A stretch of 12,270 bases of DNA from Actinomycetota bacterium (GCA_009701115.1 WLKR01000017.1:1-12270), one strand, 5' to 3'; shown: positions 6,039 through 12,270, counted from the first letter of the stretch. A program made the numbers and translations. Notes: generated from the letters alone by a model not told the origin.

Positions 6039-7175
6039 ATGAAAAAGATGTTGTTCGCCCTCACCATGACGGTGAGCACCCTCACGCCATTCACCTCGGC
6101 CCACGCCGCCACGCCACCCGTCAAGTGGATCTGCCCTCCAACGGGCACAACGACGTGCGTGGGTCCGACAGTCACCAAACTGGTACCACTCAGCGGAGCC
6201 ACCATCTCAACGACGTATCAGAGCCAGGTGAACCCGGTCGCCGACTGTTTCTTTCTCTACCCCACGGCCAGTCCCGCGACCAGTTGGAATGCTCCTAATC
6301 GCGCTACGGCGTGGCTCCGTCAGACCGTGCGCTCGATGGCTCTGCCATTCACGCGGACGTGTCGACTCGTGGCTCCGGTCTATCAACAGGTGACGTTGGC
6401 CCACCTCTCGATGACGACAGCTACCGCCCTAGATCGCGCGGCGAGCGAGGTCGCCTATCAATCGGTACGGCGTGCATGGCGGGAGTACCTCAAGGTCACA
6501 CCATCAAGTCGTCCCGTAATTCTCATTGGCTTTAGCCAAGGAGCAGCGATGCTGGCCCAGTTACTCCGCCGCGAGATTGCACCACACACCCCACAACTCC
6601 GTCGTGTCATCTTGAGCGAGCTGGTCGGAGGAGGACTGACTGTGACTTCCCCACGTTCCGTCAACGACGGTTTGGCCGGCATTCCTCTCTGCGCCCACAT
6701 CGGAGCGATCCACTGCGTCATCGCCTTTGACGCCTTCACGGCGGCGCCACCGGTACCAGCGCTGACCGGAACTCCCGGTGCTCCGTGGAGCTATCTCTTC
6801 GGGTGGACTCCCGCCCAGGGATCAACGATGGTCTGCGTGAACCCGGTCTACGGCGGGCGACTAGGCAATCCTTTGACCCCCTACCTTGGCCCGGATGTGC
6901 CAAGTGCCTACAACTACGTCGCGGGCACTACCTACACGACATACACCAACAGATTCCGTGCGGCCTGCGAAACTAAGAGAGGAATCGAATGGCTCGACAT
7001 TCGACAAATCGACCCACCTAAGTCCGGTGGTCGCCCTAACCCCGTACCTTCGCTTCCTTGGGGCTCCGACGACTCAGCTGCGGGCCTCCATAGGGAATCG
7101 TGGGGCTTGACCCTGGGCAACCTTGTGCTGTCCGCTCGGGCCGCCGTCTCCGCATGGACCATTCGGTCCAAGTAA
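6039..7175 (+). CDS. Secreted DUF3089 family alpha/beta hydrolase (lipase-like)
   Basis: A 378-residue exported protein of the DUF3089 family, alpha/beta-hydrolase-fold enzymes thought to act as esterases or lipases. A short signal peptide (KK at 2-3, hydrophobic core 4-19) has a likely cleavage site after SAHA (20-23). Family landmarks follow: ADCFFLYPTAS (68-78), RLVAPVYQQ (109-117), the nucleophile elbow GFSQGA (164-169, Ser166) in VILIGFSQGAAMLAQLL, CVNPVYGG in the later part, and GLHRESWGLTLGN near the C-terminus, where His351 is a good candidate for the catalytic His. The DUF3089 family normally has GHSQG at the elbow; here it is GFSQG. Start chosen from AGGAG 5 bases before the ATG and the signal peptide it produces. 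The gene converges on the DUF2017 gene with 94 bases between and no strong terminator. Substrate unknown. Confidence 0.85.
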   Translation: MKKMLFALTMTVSTLTPFTSAHAATPPVKWICPPTGTTTCVGPTVTKLVPLSGATISTTYQSQVNPVADCFFLYPTASPATSWNAPNRATAWLRQTVRSMALPFTRTCRLVAPVYQQVTLAHLSMTTATALDRAASEVAYQSVRRAWREYLKVTPSSRPVILIGFSQGAAMLAQLLRREIAPHTPQLRRVILSELVGGGLTVTSPRSVNDGLAGIPLCAHIGAIHCVIAFDAFTAAPPVPALTGTPGAPWSYLFGWTPAQGSTMVCVNPVYGGRLGNPLTPYLGPDVPSAYNYVAGTTYTTYTNRFRAACETKRGIEWLDIRQIDPPKSGGRPNPVPSLPWGSDDSAAGLHRESWGLTLGNLVLSARAAVSAWTIRSK

Positions 7176-7269
7176 ATCGACCGGTGAGCCGCAGCAAGGG
7201 CTCCAACGAGGAAATTGGACGGAAACCGACCTTGCCTCGTCATTCGCCAAAGGCGGAACGATCAAATAG

Positions 7270-7707
7270 CTACGACAGCGTGGTGGCCAACTCGAAGAGA
7301 AAGAACTGCAGGGAACGAATTGTTTGCAGGCTGGCTTCGTCGGCTTGCGCCAAATCTTCGTCCGTGAAGATTGAGGCCTCACTCGTCCGGGCTCGCAGTC
7401 CCAATTGCATTGAGGCTAGCCAGGCGAAGGCTTCATCTTGCGAGAGGAACGATTCGTCCAGCGTGAGTCTCATTAGCTCCGCACTGGTCGCCGTCATCTT
7501 TTGACGTTCGAACGAACGCAACGGGTCATCACTGTCGGCCGAAGGGGTGATTGGCGAGTGGAGAGCCCCGTGCCAGGGATGCTCACCGTCAGATTCAGCG
7601 GCAATTAGTTGATCTACTACCGACTTCAGGAACTCTCTAGCGTCCGGCGCAATCTTGACCTCAATCCGACCGTCTTTACGCTGAATAAAGATCTTGGAAC
7701 GGGCCAT
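7270..7707 (-). CDS. DUF2017 family protein
   Basis: A 145-residue protein that I place in DUF2017 from its position directly after clpS and its C-terminal half, with SAELMRLTLDESFLS (75-89) and LASMQLGLRAR (97-107), matching the family's W-x-x-x-LNxLRLxLGxRLG pattern loosely. Helical prediction is strong through 75-142. DUF2017 has no known biochemical function, but its pairing with clpS across Actinobacteria suggests a link to Clp proteolysis. A longer frame starts at 7743 inside clpS; I prefer ATG 7707, one base after the clpS stop codon, which yields MARSKIFIQRKDGRIEV and near-zero spacing typical of translational coupling. The upstream AGGA is only a modest ribosome site. It is somewhat short for the family. 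Confidence 0.75.
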   Translation of the reverse strand: MARSKIFIQRKDGRIEVKIAPDAREFLKSVVDQLIAAESDGEHPWHGALHSPITPSADSDDPLRSFERQKMTATSAELMRLTLDESFLSQDEAFAWLASMQLGLRARTSEASIFTDEDLAQADEASLQTIRSLQFFLFELATTLS

Positions 7708-7708
7708 C

Positions 7709-7999
7709 TCAGGAGTCCTGTTCGACTGTCGATAGCAACCCATTTGCCTGGAGTTTCACGCAGTAGCCCTCGGCCCGATCACGGACACCGGACCAGACAA
7801 TGGCGCGGCCCTGATGATGAACCGTCATCATCAGTTGGGTGGCCTTGTTGTTGGAGTAGCCAAAGATTTTGCGGAAGATTAAAGCAACGACCGGCATGGG
7901 TGTCACCGGGTCATCCCACACCACGACGTTCCAGGACTTCTCGGTAACGACTTCTTCTTGATTGAGCGTGGCGGTCGAAGTGGAACGCTCGTGCTTCAC
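7709..7999 (-). CDS. clpS: ATP-dependent Clp protease adaptor protein ClpS
   Basis: A 96-residue ClpS adaptor, which binds proteins with N-degron residues (Leu, Phe, Tyr, Trp) and hands them to ClpC or ClpA with ClpP for degradation. The core is unmistakable: WNVVVWDDPVTPM (23-35), VALIFRKIFGY (38-48), ATQLMMTVHHQGRAIV (53-68) and the acidic-ended C-terminus ending LLSTVEQDS. The binding-pocket acids D29/D30, M35 and H62 correspond to the ligand-holding residues; the first pocket Asn of proteobacterial ClpS is Trp28 here, as is usual in Actinobacteria. DDPVTPM is a mix of the actinobacterial DDPVNLM and proteobacterial DDYTPM forms. I choose GTG at 7999, with TAGGAG 8 bases upstream and a 25-base gap from the preceding gene. 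The longer frame from 8086 would overlap that gene by 62 bases and has no ribosome site. Confidence 0.93.
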   Translation of the reverse strand: MKHERSTSTATLNQEEVVTEKSWNVVVWDDPVTPMPVVALIFRKIFGYSNNKATQLMMTVHHQGRAIVWSGVRDRAEGYCVKLQANGLLSTVEQDS

Positions 8000-8024
8000 G
8001 GAACTCACTCCTACAGTGTGACAC

Positions 8025-8465
8025 CTACTCGATGTCGCGTGGACGAAATTCTTCCGCAAGTTTAGAAATTGCGTACTGGACGTCACCCTGGCGAATGTTC
8101 GCGGCCAGGCCGCCTTCTACAAATCGATCGCGTCGGACGTAGAGAACAAGGGCCACGAGCGCTTCGGCGGCATCACTCGGTCGCCAGTGGGGCTCCTTAA
8201 TTTCAGGGATTTCCATCCACGCAATATCAGCGAGAATCTCCTGCTGGTAAAAGGCACGGACCCACCGGCTCCACTCTCGAGAAAGTACGAAGAAGGGCAT
8301 TTGAAAGACCTTTTTAGGGAACTCTGAGACCAAGTCACCCCCGTGCATTTCGCCGGCGGGGACGCCTTGAGTCGCATCGTAGGCGAGAAAAAAGAGTCGC
8401 CACTGCTCCTCGGTCACTGCCTGTAGGTGTTCTCCGGCCTTCAATCGTGCTTCGCGCAGATTCAT
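8025..8465 (-). CDS. DUF6508-like protein, first gene of the clpS cluster
   Basis: A 146-residue soluble protein resembling DUF6508 as I remember that family: an N-terminal helical part, a MPFFVLSREWSRWVRAFYQ segment (56-74), an acidic linker with paired Trp residues (W83, W94), and a C-terminal helix containing YVRRDRFVEGGLAANI (109-124), the strongest family-like signature (R-x-x-RF-x-x-G-x-L). Function is unknown. Start chosen at ATG 8465 because GGAGGCGACG lies directly before it; an upstream in-frame start at 8552 lacks a ribosome site and would extend across the divergent MpaB-family gene's start. It is 25 bases from clpS on the same strand, so the two are probably co-transcribed. The family name is tentative; the gene itself is secure. 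Confidence 0.72.
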   Translation of the reverse strand: MNLREARLKAGEHLQAVTEEQWRLFFLAYDATQGVPAGEMHGGDLVSEFPKKVFQMPFFVLSREWSRWVRAFYQQEILADIAWMEIPEIKEPHWRPSDAAEALVALVLYVRRDRFVEGGLAANIRQGDVQYAISKLAEEFRPRDIE

Positions 8466-8522
8466 CGTCGCCTCCATCTCCCCGCTACTCTCTCGTGGCC
8501 CTATGACACTTAAGGTAAAGCC

Positions 8523-9428
8523 ATGAGACTCCTCGATGATGCCAAGCAGCAAGGCGAAGACGCGGTGAACGATCTCGCTCGTCGCGTCCAGGATGCGTCG
8601 GGCCGACGAGTCCGCTCAGCCATTGGTATCGACCAAGAGCCTCCCCCGCCCTGCAACGATCCCGCCACGTCCTACATGCCCATAGGTGGTGCCGCGCGCG
8701 AACTCCACGTAGACCTGCCCGCGATGCTTGTTGGAGGCCTCGCGTCACTCCTCTTGCAGATGACCCACCCATTGGCCATGGCCGGTGTGGGCAAGTACTC
8801 CTCGTATCGCGAAGATCCACTTGGTCGTCTCTACCAAACAGCCCAATTTGTCGGCGTAACGACATTTGGTTCCGAACACGACGCCCACTCGGTGATTGAG
8901 ACCGTGAAGTTCATTCACGAAGGCGTGAATGGCACGGCGCCAGACGGGCGCCACTATTCAGCCACCGACCCTCACCTCTTGGCTTGGGTTCATGATGCCG
9001 AGGTGGCAATGTTTCTCAAGGCGGCCGAGCTCTACGGGCCCCGAGCAGTCAGTGGCGATCGAGCTGACCAATACGTCAACGAAATGGCTCGTGTTGCCAC
9101 TGATCTCGGGGTCATCAACGCCCCACGTACCAAGGCCGAACTTTGGGCCGACCTCGAGGCCTATATCCCCGAACTCGAACTCATCGAACAGGGCAAGGAT
9201 GCTCGTAACTTTGTCTTGCGTGGAGTGAGCAAGAAGCCTCACGAGATTGCGACCTACGCCACGCTGGTGGCCGCGGCTATCAACTTGCTGCCGGACTGGT
9301 CTCGAAAGGTCCTAAGACTGCCAAAAATTCCCCTAGTGGAGTCATTCGTAGTGCGTCCGGCGGCGTTAGCCGCCTGCACCACCCTGCGCTTTGCAATCGC
9401 GCCGGTGGACGTTACGTCGCCAGCGTAA
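8523..9428 (+). CDS. Oxygenase MpaB family protein (DUF2236)
   Basis: A 301-residue protein of the MpaB/DUF2236 family, predominantly alpha-helical proteins related to latex-clearing protein (rubber oxygenase), in which a histidine coordinates a b-type haem. Recognised elements are LLLQMTHPLAMAGVG (76-90, His82), YREDPLGRLYQTAQF (95-109), the central IHEGVNG (131-137, His132) and YSATDPHLLAWVHDAE (145-160, His157), the last close to the family's DP-x-LLxWVH motif. The first 45 residues are charged and Pro-rich, without a signal peptide, so it is probably cytoplasmic. Reactions are undefined for most members. Start ATG 8523 follows AAGG at about 7 bases. It diverges from the DUF6508-like gene with 57 bases between, and its last 17 bases overlap the 3' end of the convergent dehydrogenase gene. 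Confidence 0.88.
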   Translation: MRLLDDAKQQGEDAVNDLARRVQDASGRRVRSAIGIDQEPPPPCNDPATSYMPIGGAARELHVDLPAMLVGGLASLLLQMTHPLAMAGVGKYSSYREDPLGRLYQTAQFVGVTTFGSEHDAHSVIETVKFIHEGVNGTAPDGRHYSATDPHLLAWVHDAEVAMFLKAAELYGPRAVSGDRADQYVNEMARVATDLGVINAPRTKAELWADLEAYIPELELIEQGKDARNFVLRGVSKKPHEIATYATLVAAAINLLPDWSRKVLRLPKIPLVESFVVRPAALAACTTLRFAIAPVDVTSPA

Positions 9429-10137
9429 GGCCACCGTCGGTCGCGACGACTTGGCCCGTGATGTACGGAGTCGTGGCGAGCGCGTAAATCAAAGCGGCCA
9501 CGTCTTCGGGCTTCCCGCTGCGCTTCAGGGGCGCCACCTGCTGAACAAACCCACGAATGACATCCCAGTCCTGCGTCCACTCGGTGTCAATCAATCCCGG
9601 GGCCACCGCGTTGATTCGGACGTTGGGTCCGATCACCTTGGCCATCAAGACCGTGAGGTGATTCAGCGCCGCCTTGGAAGCGGCGTAGGGAATGGACGAA
9701 CCCGTAGGGCGCAGTCCGGCAATCGACGAAACGTTGACGATTGAGCCGCTGCTCGCCTCAAGGGCCGGCATGGCCGCGACTGAGAGTGCCCAGGTGCCAA
9801 AGAGGTTGACATCAAAAATCTGGCGGAAGATATCGACCGTCGCGGCGTTGAGATCTTGGTGAGGAATCACGTGAGTAAAGCCCGCGTTATTAACGAGTAC
9901 GTCGATCTGCCCGTAGTGCTCAAGGATTTGAGAGACAAATCCGTCGGCGTCAAAATCCCCGCCGATGGCGCCTTGGATGTAGATCGAATTCGGCAGTGCT
10001 TTCGCCAGCGCCTCACCGGCCACTACGGACCGACTGGAATTGACGACGACGGCGTACCCCTGTTCGGAGAACCACTTCGCCGTGGCCTCACCAATACCAC
10101 CGGTCGAACCGGTGACCACTGCAACCTTCGGACTCAT
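9412..10137 (-). CDS. Short-chain dehydrogenase/reductase (SDR), possibly sugar- or 3-oxoacyl-directed
   Basis: A 241-residue classical SDR, an NAD(P)(H)-dependent alcohol/ketone oxidoreductase. The cofactor motif TGSTGGIG (9-16), NNAG (83-86), Asn111, the catalytic Ser138, Tyr151 and Lys155 (YAASK) and the C-terminal GQVVATDGGLT are all present. The acidic or basic residue that decides NAD or NADP after the second strand reads VVNSSR (31-36), and the Ser/Arg pair leans to NADP. I choose ATG 10137 (MSPK) instead of an upstream GTG at 10155. Its ATG overlaps the TGA of the aldose 1-epimerase gene (ATGA), and GGTGAG lies 3 bases before it. Co-translation with an epimerase suggests an aldose or related sugar as substrate, similar to SDR-type glucose dehydrogenases, but the sequence alone does not separate this from FabG-like reductases. 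Confidence 0.9.
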   Translation of the reverse strand: MSPKVAVVTGSTGGIGEATAKWFSEQGYAVVVNSSRSVVAGEALAKALPNSIYIQGAIGGDFDADGFVSQILEHYGQIDVLVNNAGFTHVIPHQDLNAATVDIFRQIFDVNLFGTWALSVAAMPALEASSGSIVNVSSIAGLRPTGSSIPYAASKAALNHLTVLMAKVIGPNVRINAVAPGLIDTEWTQDWDVIRGFVQQVAPLKRSGKPEDVAALIYALATTPYITGQVVATDGGLTLAT

Positions 10138-11057
10138 CGACTCACCACCCTCCACGTCCCGGCCCAGCGTTGACCAGACTCGAGTACGACGACGTCTTTT
10201 CCGCTGCGCAGACTGTCTGGCGGCGCCGTCATAGGTTCAACGGCCACACCGGTACGCCGGCGACCACGCTCCAACTGATCGCCGGTATAGACCTGCAAAT
10301 ACGGGAAGTTGCGGTCAACGCTGAGTTCAACAACATGTCCACGGGTGTCGACCAACGTGGTGGTCGCCATGCCAGCTTCGTCACGAATCAGCTCCGTAAA
10401 TGTGACATCCAATTCGTGTCCGCTCACCGACTTCAACGTGCGAAAGTCCTTGGGACCATCGGCGGTCGGCAGGATGATGCCAGTGGGTAGCTGGCGCTCG
10501 TTGACCTCAACAAGGGCGTTCGCCGGAACTTCCAATCGGGCGCCCTCAATGGTGTCGGTCGTGACAGCGAGATAAGGGTGGAAGCCCAGCGCGAAGGGAA
10601 TGGCCACTTCGTCGAGGTTCGTTACGGTCGTGGTCACCGAGAGACCCAGGTCGCCGAGGTGGTACGAAATCTCAATATTGGAGAGGTAGGGATAAGCCGG
10701 CGAGGGGTGCAACGTCAGAGAGAGCACGCATCGGTTCTGATTCAGCGCCTTAACTTCGAAGGGTCGCCATCGCACGAGACCGTGGATCCCAGTCAGGGTC
10801 ACGGGGTTATCTATCTGGGTTCGGGCCGTGCGACCGGAAAAGCCCCAGGGCTCATGGTCTATGCGGTTAGGCCAGGGGTAGAGCACTTGGCCTCGACCAC
10901 CGGTCGGCATCTCCTCGGCGGCAAAACCCTCGATAACGGGCACCCCGCCACGGACGTAGGCACGTAGGGTTGCGCCCACCTCTGTTACTACTGCTCGCTG
11001 GTCACCGTGGGCGATTGCAATCTGCTCACCACTCGGTAATGCTTCGGCCTTCACCAT
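10134..11057 (-). CDS. Aldose 1-epimerase (mutarotase) family protein
   Basis: A 307-residue aldose 1-epimerase of the galactose-mutarotase fold, interconverting alpha and beta anomers of hexoses. Substrate-binding residues are visible: PWPNRI (61-66, Asn64-Arg65), GIHGLVR (90-96, His92), GFHPY (158-162, His160, the likely catalytic acid) and VEPMTAPPDS (273-282, with Glu274 as catalytic base). These match the conserved N-R, H-G, H-P-Y and E-P motifs. Length is close to normal and there is no signal peptide, so it is cytoplasmic. The start ATG 11057 has a G/T-rich site (GGTGGTGA) 4 bases upstream. It is the first gene of a two-gene operon with the SDR gene through an ATGA overlap, and diverges from surE with 42 bases between starts. 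Confidence 0.9.
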   Translation of the reverse strand: MVKAEALPSGEQIAIAHGDQRAVVTEVGATLRAYVRGGVPVIEGFAAEEMPTGGRGQVLYPWPNRIDHEPWGFSGRTARTQIDNPVTLTGIHGLVRWRPFEVKALNQNRCVLSLTLHPSPAYPYLSNIEISYHLGDLGLSVTTTVTNLDEVAIPFALGFHPYLAVTTDTIEGARLEVPANALVEVNERQLPTGIILPTADGPKDFRTLKSVSGHELDVTFTELIRDEAGMATTTLVDTRGHVVELSVDRNFPYLQVYTGDQLERGRRRTGVAVEPMTAPPDSLRSGKDVVVLESGQRWAGTWRVVSR

Positions 11058-11086
11058 TTAGTCACCACCATGTCGCTTCTTCCCGT

Positions 11087-11093
11087 TATCGTA
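11087..11093. promoter_or_regulatory. Overlapping divergent -10 boxes between surE and the epimerase gene
   Basis: The plus strand reads TATCGT at 11087-11092, seven bases before the surE ATG at 11100. The minus strand reads TACGAT over 11093-11088, giving a start about 24 bases before the epimerase ATG at 11057. Both fit TAnnnT and share five bases of a palindromic core (TCGTACGA, 11089-11096 or one base shifted). Neither has a good -35 box. If right, surE would be leaderless and the two promoters mutually exclusive. Confidence 0.32.
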
Positions 11094-11099
11094 CGACTA

Positions 11100-11948
11100 A
11101 TGCGCTTACTAATTACGAACGATGACGGAATCAATGCTCCAGGGATTCAGGCCCTCACTCGGGCCATCTCCCAGTGGGTTGCCCTAAGGCCCGAGGAGCG
11201 CTCGGCGATTGTGGTGGCCCCTAACCGGAACTTCTCCGGCATGAGCTCGGCCGTCGGAGACATTTTTGACAACCCTATGGTCGCCTACGAGCGTCGGGTG
11301 ATTGAAGGGGCCGAAAATATTCCGGCCTACGCCCTCGACGCGGCGCCCGCGCTCTGCACGATCATTGGCGGCATTGGCTATCTCGGCGAACGTCCCACCA
11401 TGGTCGTCAGCGGTATTAATGCCGGAGCCAACGTCGGTCGTAGTGTCCTGCACTCGGGCACCATCGGAGCCATCCTCACCGGGGCCCAGTTGGGCATGTC
11501 CGGCTTGGCAGTCTCGTCTCAGTGGGACGAGGCAATCACTCACTATGAAACGGCCGCCAAAATCGCCGTGGAGGTGCTCGATCAGTTCTACGACGCGCCG
11601 GAGCGCACACTCTTGAATCTCAACGTACCGAACTTAAGTACGGCTGATCTCAAGGGTGTTCGACGTGGGCGCATATCTAACGCCGGAATCATTAAGGCCA
11701 CTCGGAGCGAAGAGGCGGGCTTCACGCTCGGCGAGTCGGGAGAGATCCCGCTGCGCTTTGGTGCCGCCACCCCTCAGCTCGGTGACGTGAGTGACGAGCA
11801 GGCCGATGAGGATGGTGCTCTCGTAGTGGCCGGTTACGCCAGCCTGACGGCTCTTCGTGGCGTTCACGAAGACACTGACATCAGCACCGACGACCTCATG
11901 CGACTCAGCCTCACGGCCATTGAGGCGCACCTCGCGAGCCACCGCTAG
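11100..11948 (+). CDS. surE: 5'/3'-nucleotidase SurE
   Basis: A 282-residue SurE, a metal-dependent phosphatase removing phosphate from nucleoside 5'- and 3'-monophosphates, linked to stationary-phase survival. The signature is clear: LLITNDDGINAPGI (3-16, with metal ligands D8 and D9), the conserved APNRNFSGMSSA (Ser in the phosphate-binding loop), and SGINAGANVGRSVLHSGTIGAI (SGINxGxN metal/ligand motif and YSGTV-like loop). The C-terminal part (from about 200) is acidic and longer than in E. coli SurE (253 residues). I choose ATG 11100, which gives the canonical MRLLITNDDG start; the ATG at 11070 adds ten residues not typical of the family. Neither start has a ribosome site. The gene ends tail-to-tail against the ArfB gene, the two stop codons sharing a CTAG palindrome. 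Confidence 0.93.
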   Translation: MRLLITNDDGINAPGIQALTRAISQWVALRPEERSAIVVAPNRNFSGMSSAVGDIFDNPMVAYERRVIEGAENIPAYALDAAPALCTIIGGIGYLGERPTMVVSGINAGANVGRSVLHSGTIGAILTGAQLGMSGLAVSSQWDEAITHYETAAKIAVEVLDQFYDAPERTLLNLNVPNLSTADLKGVRRGRISNAGIIKATRSEEAGFTLGESGEIPLRFGAATPQLGDVSDEQADEDGALVVAGYASLTALRGVHEDTDISTDDLMRLSLTAIEAHLASHR

Positions 11949-12270
11949 TCGTCTTCTCGGGGGCGTCCTCGCTGCTCCTTGTGGCGACCCGCGATTCGTT
12001 TTGATTCCAAACGCCGTAGCGAGCTGCCCTTCGTCGCTTTCGTGGGACGTCGACGGGTCGGGACGCGAAGGCCAATCTCAATACGTTCGCCCAATCGAAG
12101 CATTGCCTCGGCACGATTTTTGGTCTGGGAGCGATGGGTAGCGACGGAGACTCGAACCACTGAAGGCAGCGTCGTGGCGAGTCGGTGTTGTTGCGATTCA
12201 CTGAACGCGGACGATGCCGCCGGAGTAAACGAGACAGTAATGCGACTCAAAGTTCGATTGGCATGCTGAC
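11945..12270 (-). CDS. arfB: Peptidyl-tRNA hydrolase ArfB (YaeJ-type, RF-1 domain), partial at window edge
   Basis: The visible 107 codons encode the C-terminal part of an RF-1 domain protein of the ArfB/YaeJ type, which rescues stalled ribosomes by hydrolysing peptidyl-tRNA. Reading in frame from 12268 gives QHANRTLSRITVSF, so the frame continues upstream of the window; the two edge bases GT fit a preceding Gly codon, making GGQ the likely motif (GG outside or cut, Gln visible). The pattern ATHRSQTKNRAEAMLRL (37-53 of the visible frame from the ITVSF strand side) and RRRPTK are hallmarks of the family, and the basic tail (KGSSLRRLESKRIAGRHKEQRGR) is the ribosome-channel-binding extension. 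A TTG at 12250 is not the start. The stop TAG (11947-11945) overlaps the SurE stop TAG (11946-11948). Confidence 0.85.
   Translation of the reverse strand, partial: QHANRTLSRITVSFTPAASSAFSESQQHRLATTLPSVVRVSVATHRSQTKNRAEAMLRLGERIEIGLRVPTRRRPTKATKGSSLRRLESKRIAGRHKEQRGRPREDD

Noticed and set aside
8025..8086. Longer clpS start at 8086 and longer DUF6508-like start at 8552
   Set aside because: They overlap neighbouring genes without ribosome sites; the shorter starts at 7999 and 8465 have well-placed Shine-Dalgarno sequences.
10098..10114. Inverted repeat CACCGG / CCGGTG with 5-base spacer
   Set aside because: Lies inside the SDR gene in the codons of the glycine-rich cofactor motif; explained by codon use.
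10578..10967. Plus-strand 129-residue frame
   Set aside because: Full antisense overlap of the aldose 1-epimerase gene, whose motifs and frame are clear; no ribosome site or recognisable domain.
1..12270. Search for CRISPR arrays, insertion-sequence ends, phage or conjugation genes
   Set aside because: No periodic direct repeats with spacers, no transposase-, integrase- or terminase-like frames; the genes look like chromosomal housekeeping and metabolic genes.

Overview
The window looks like chromosomal DNA from a moderately GC-rich, free-living actinobacterium, possibly of the class Acidimicrobiia. The main evidence is the adjacent clpS and DUF2017 genes, a pairing typical of Actinobacteria, together with an MpaB-family (DUF2236) protein, a DUF3089 secreted hydrolase and CCA-encoding tRNA genes. 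The lineage is inferred from gene content, not from a marker-gene comparison. I see no phage, IS element, CRISPR array or other mobile feature. This reads as an ordinary core and metabolic region, and I found no convincing new multi-gene defence or biosynthetic system.

Left part (1-3710, all leftward): a secreted solute-binding protein of ABC transporter family 5 with a good sigma-70-type promoter, an EthD-domain protein, a DUF2157-like polytopic membrane protein and tRNA-Arg(UCU). Middle (3805-7175, all rightward): tRNA-His(GUG) with a terminator, an NAD(P)-dependent aldehyde dehydrogenase with its own promoter and terminator, tRNA-Lys(CUU) with a terminator, a 40-residue lysine-rich protein behind a possibly structured leader, and a secreted DUF3089 alpha/beta hydrolase. 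The three hairpin terminators are separate and carry UUCG or GNRA tetraloops, so the two tRNAs and the dehydrogenase are probably three independent transcription units.

Right part (7270-12270): a leftward three-gene cluster (DUF6508-like protein, ClpS adaptor, DUF2017 protein), with start sites re-assigned here from ribosome binding sites and spacing. A divergent MpaB-family oxygenase-like gene converges on, and overlaps, a leftward operon of aldose 1-epimerase and a short-chain dehydrogenase joined by an ATGA stop/start overlap. Diverging from the epimerase is surE (5'/3'-nucleotidase), whose stop codon shares a CTAG palindrome with the stop of a convergent ArfB-type peptidyl-tRNA hydrolase. 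That last gene is cut by the window's right edge, inside its GGQ motif.

The likely functional themes are substrate uptake, aldehyde and sugar oxidation, regulated proteolysis (ClpS) and ribosome rescue (ArfB). The most useful non-routine points are the epimerase-dehydrogenase coupling, the unknown gene upstream of clpS, the leader and small basic protein at 5739-5983, the non-lipoprotein solute-binding protein with three cysteine pairs, and the ArfB fragment whose frame runs off the edge.
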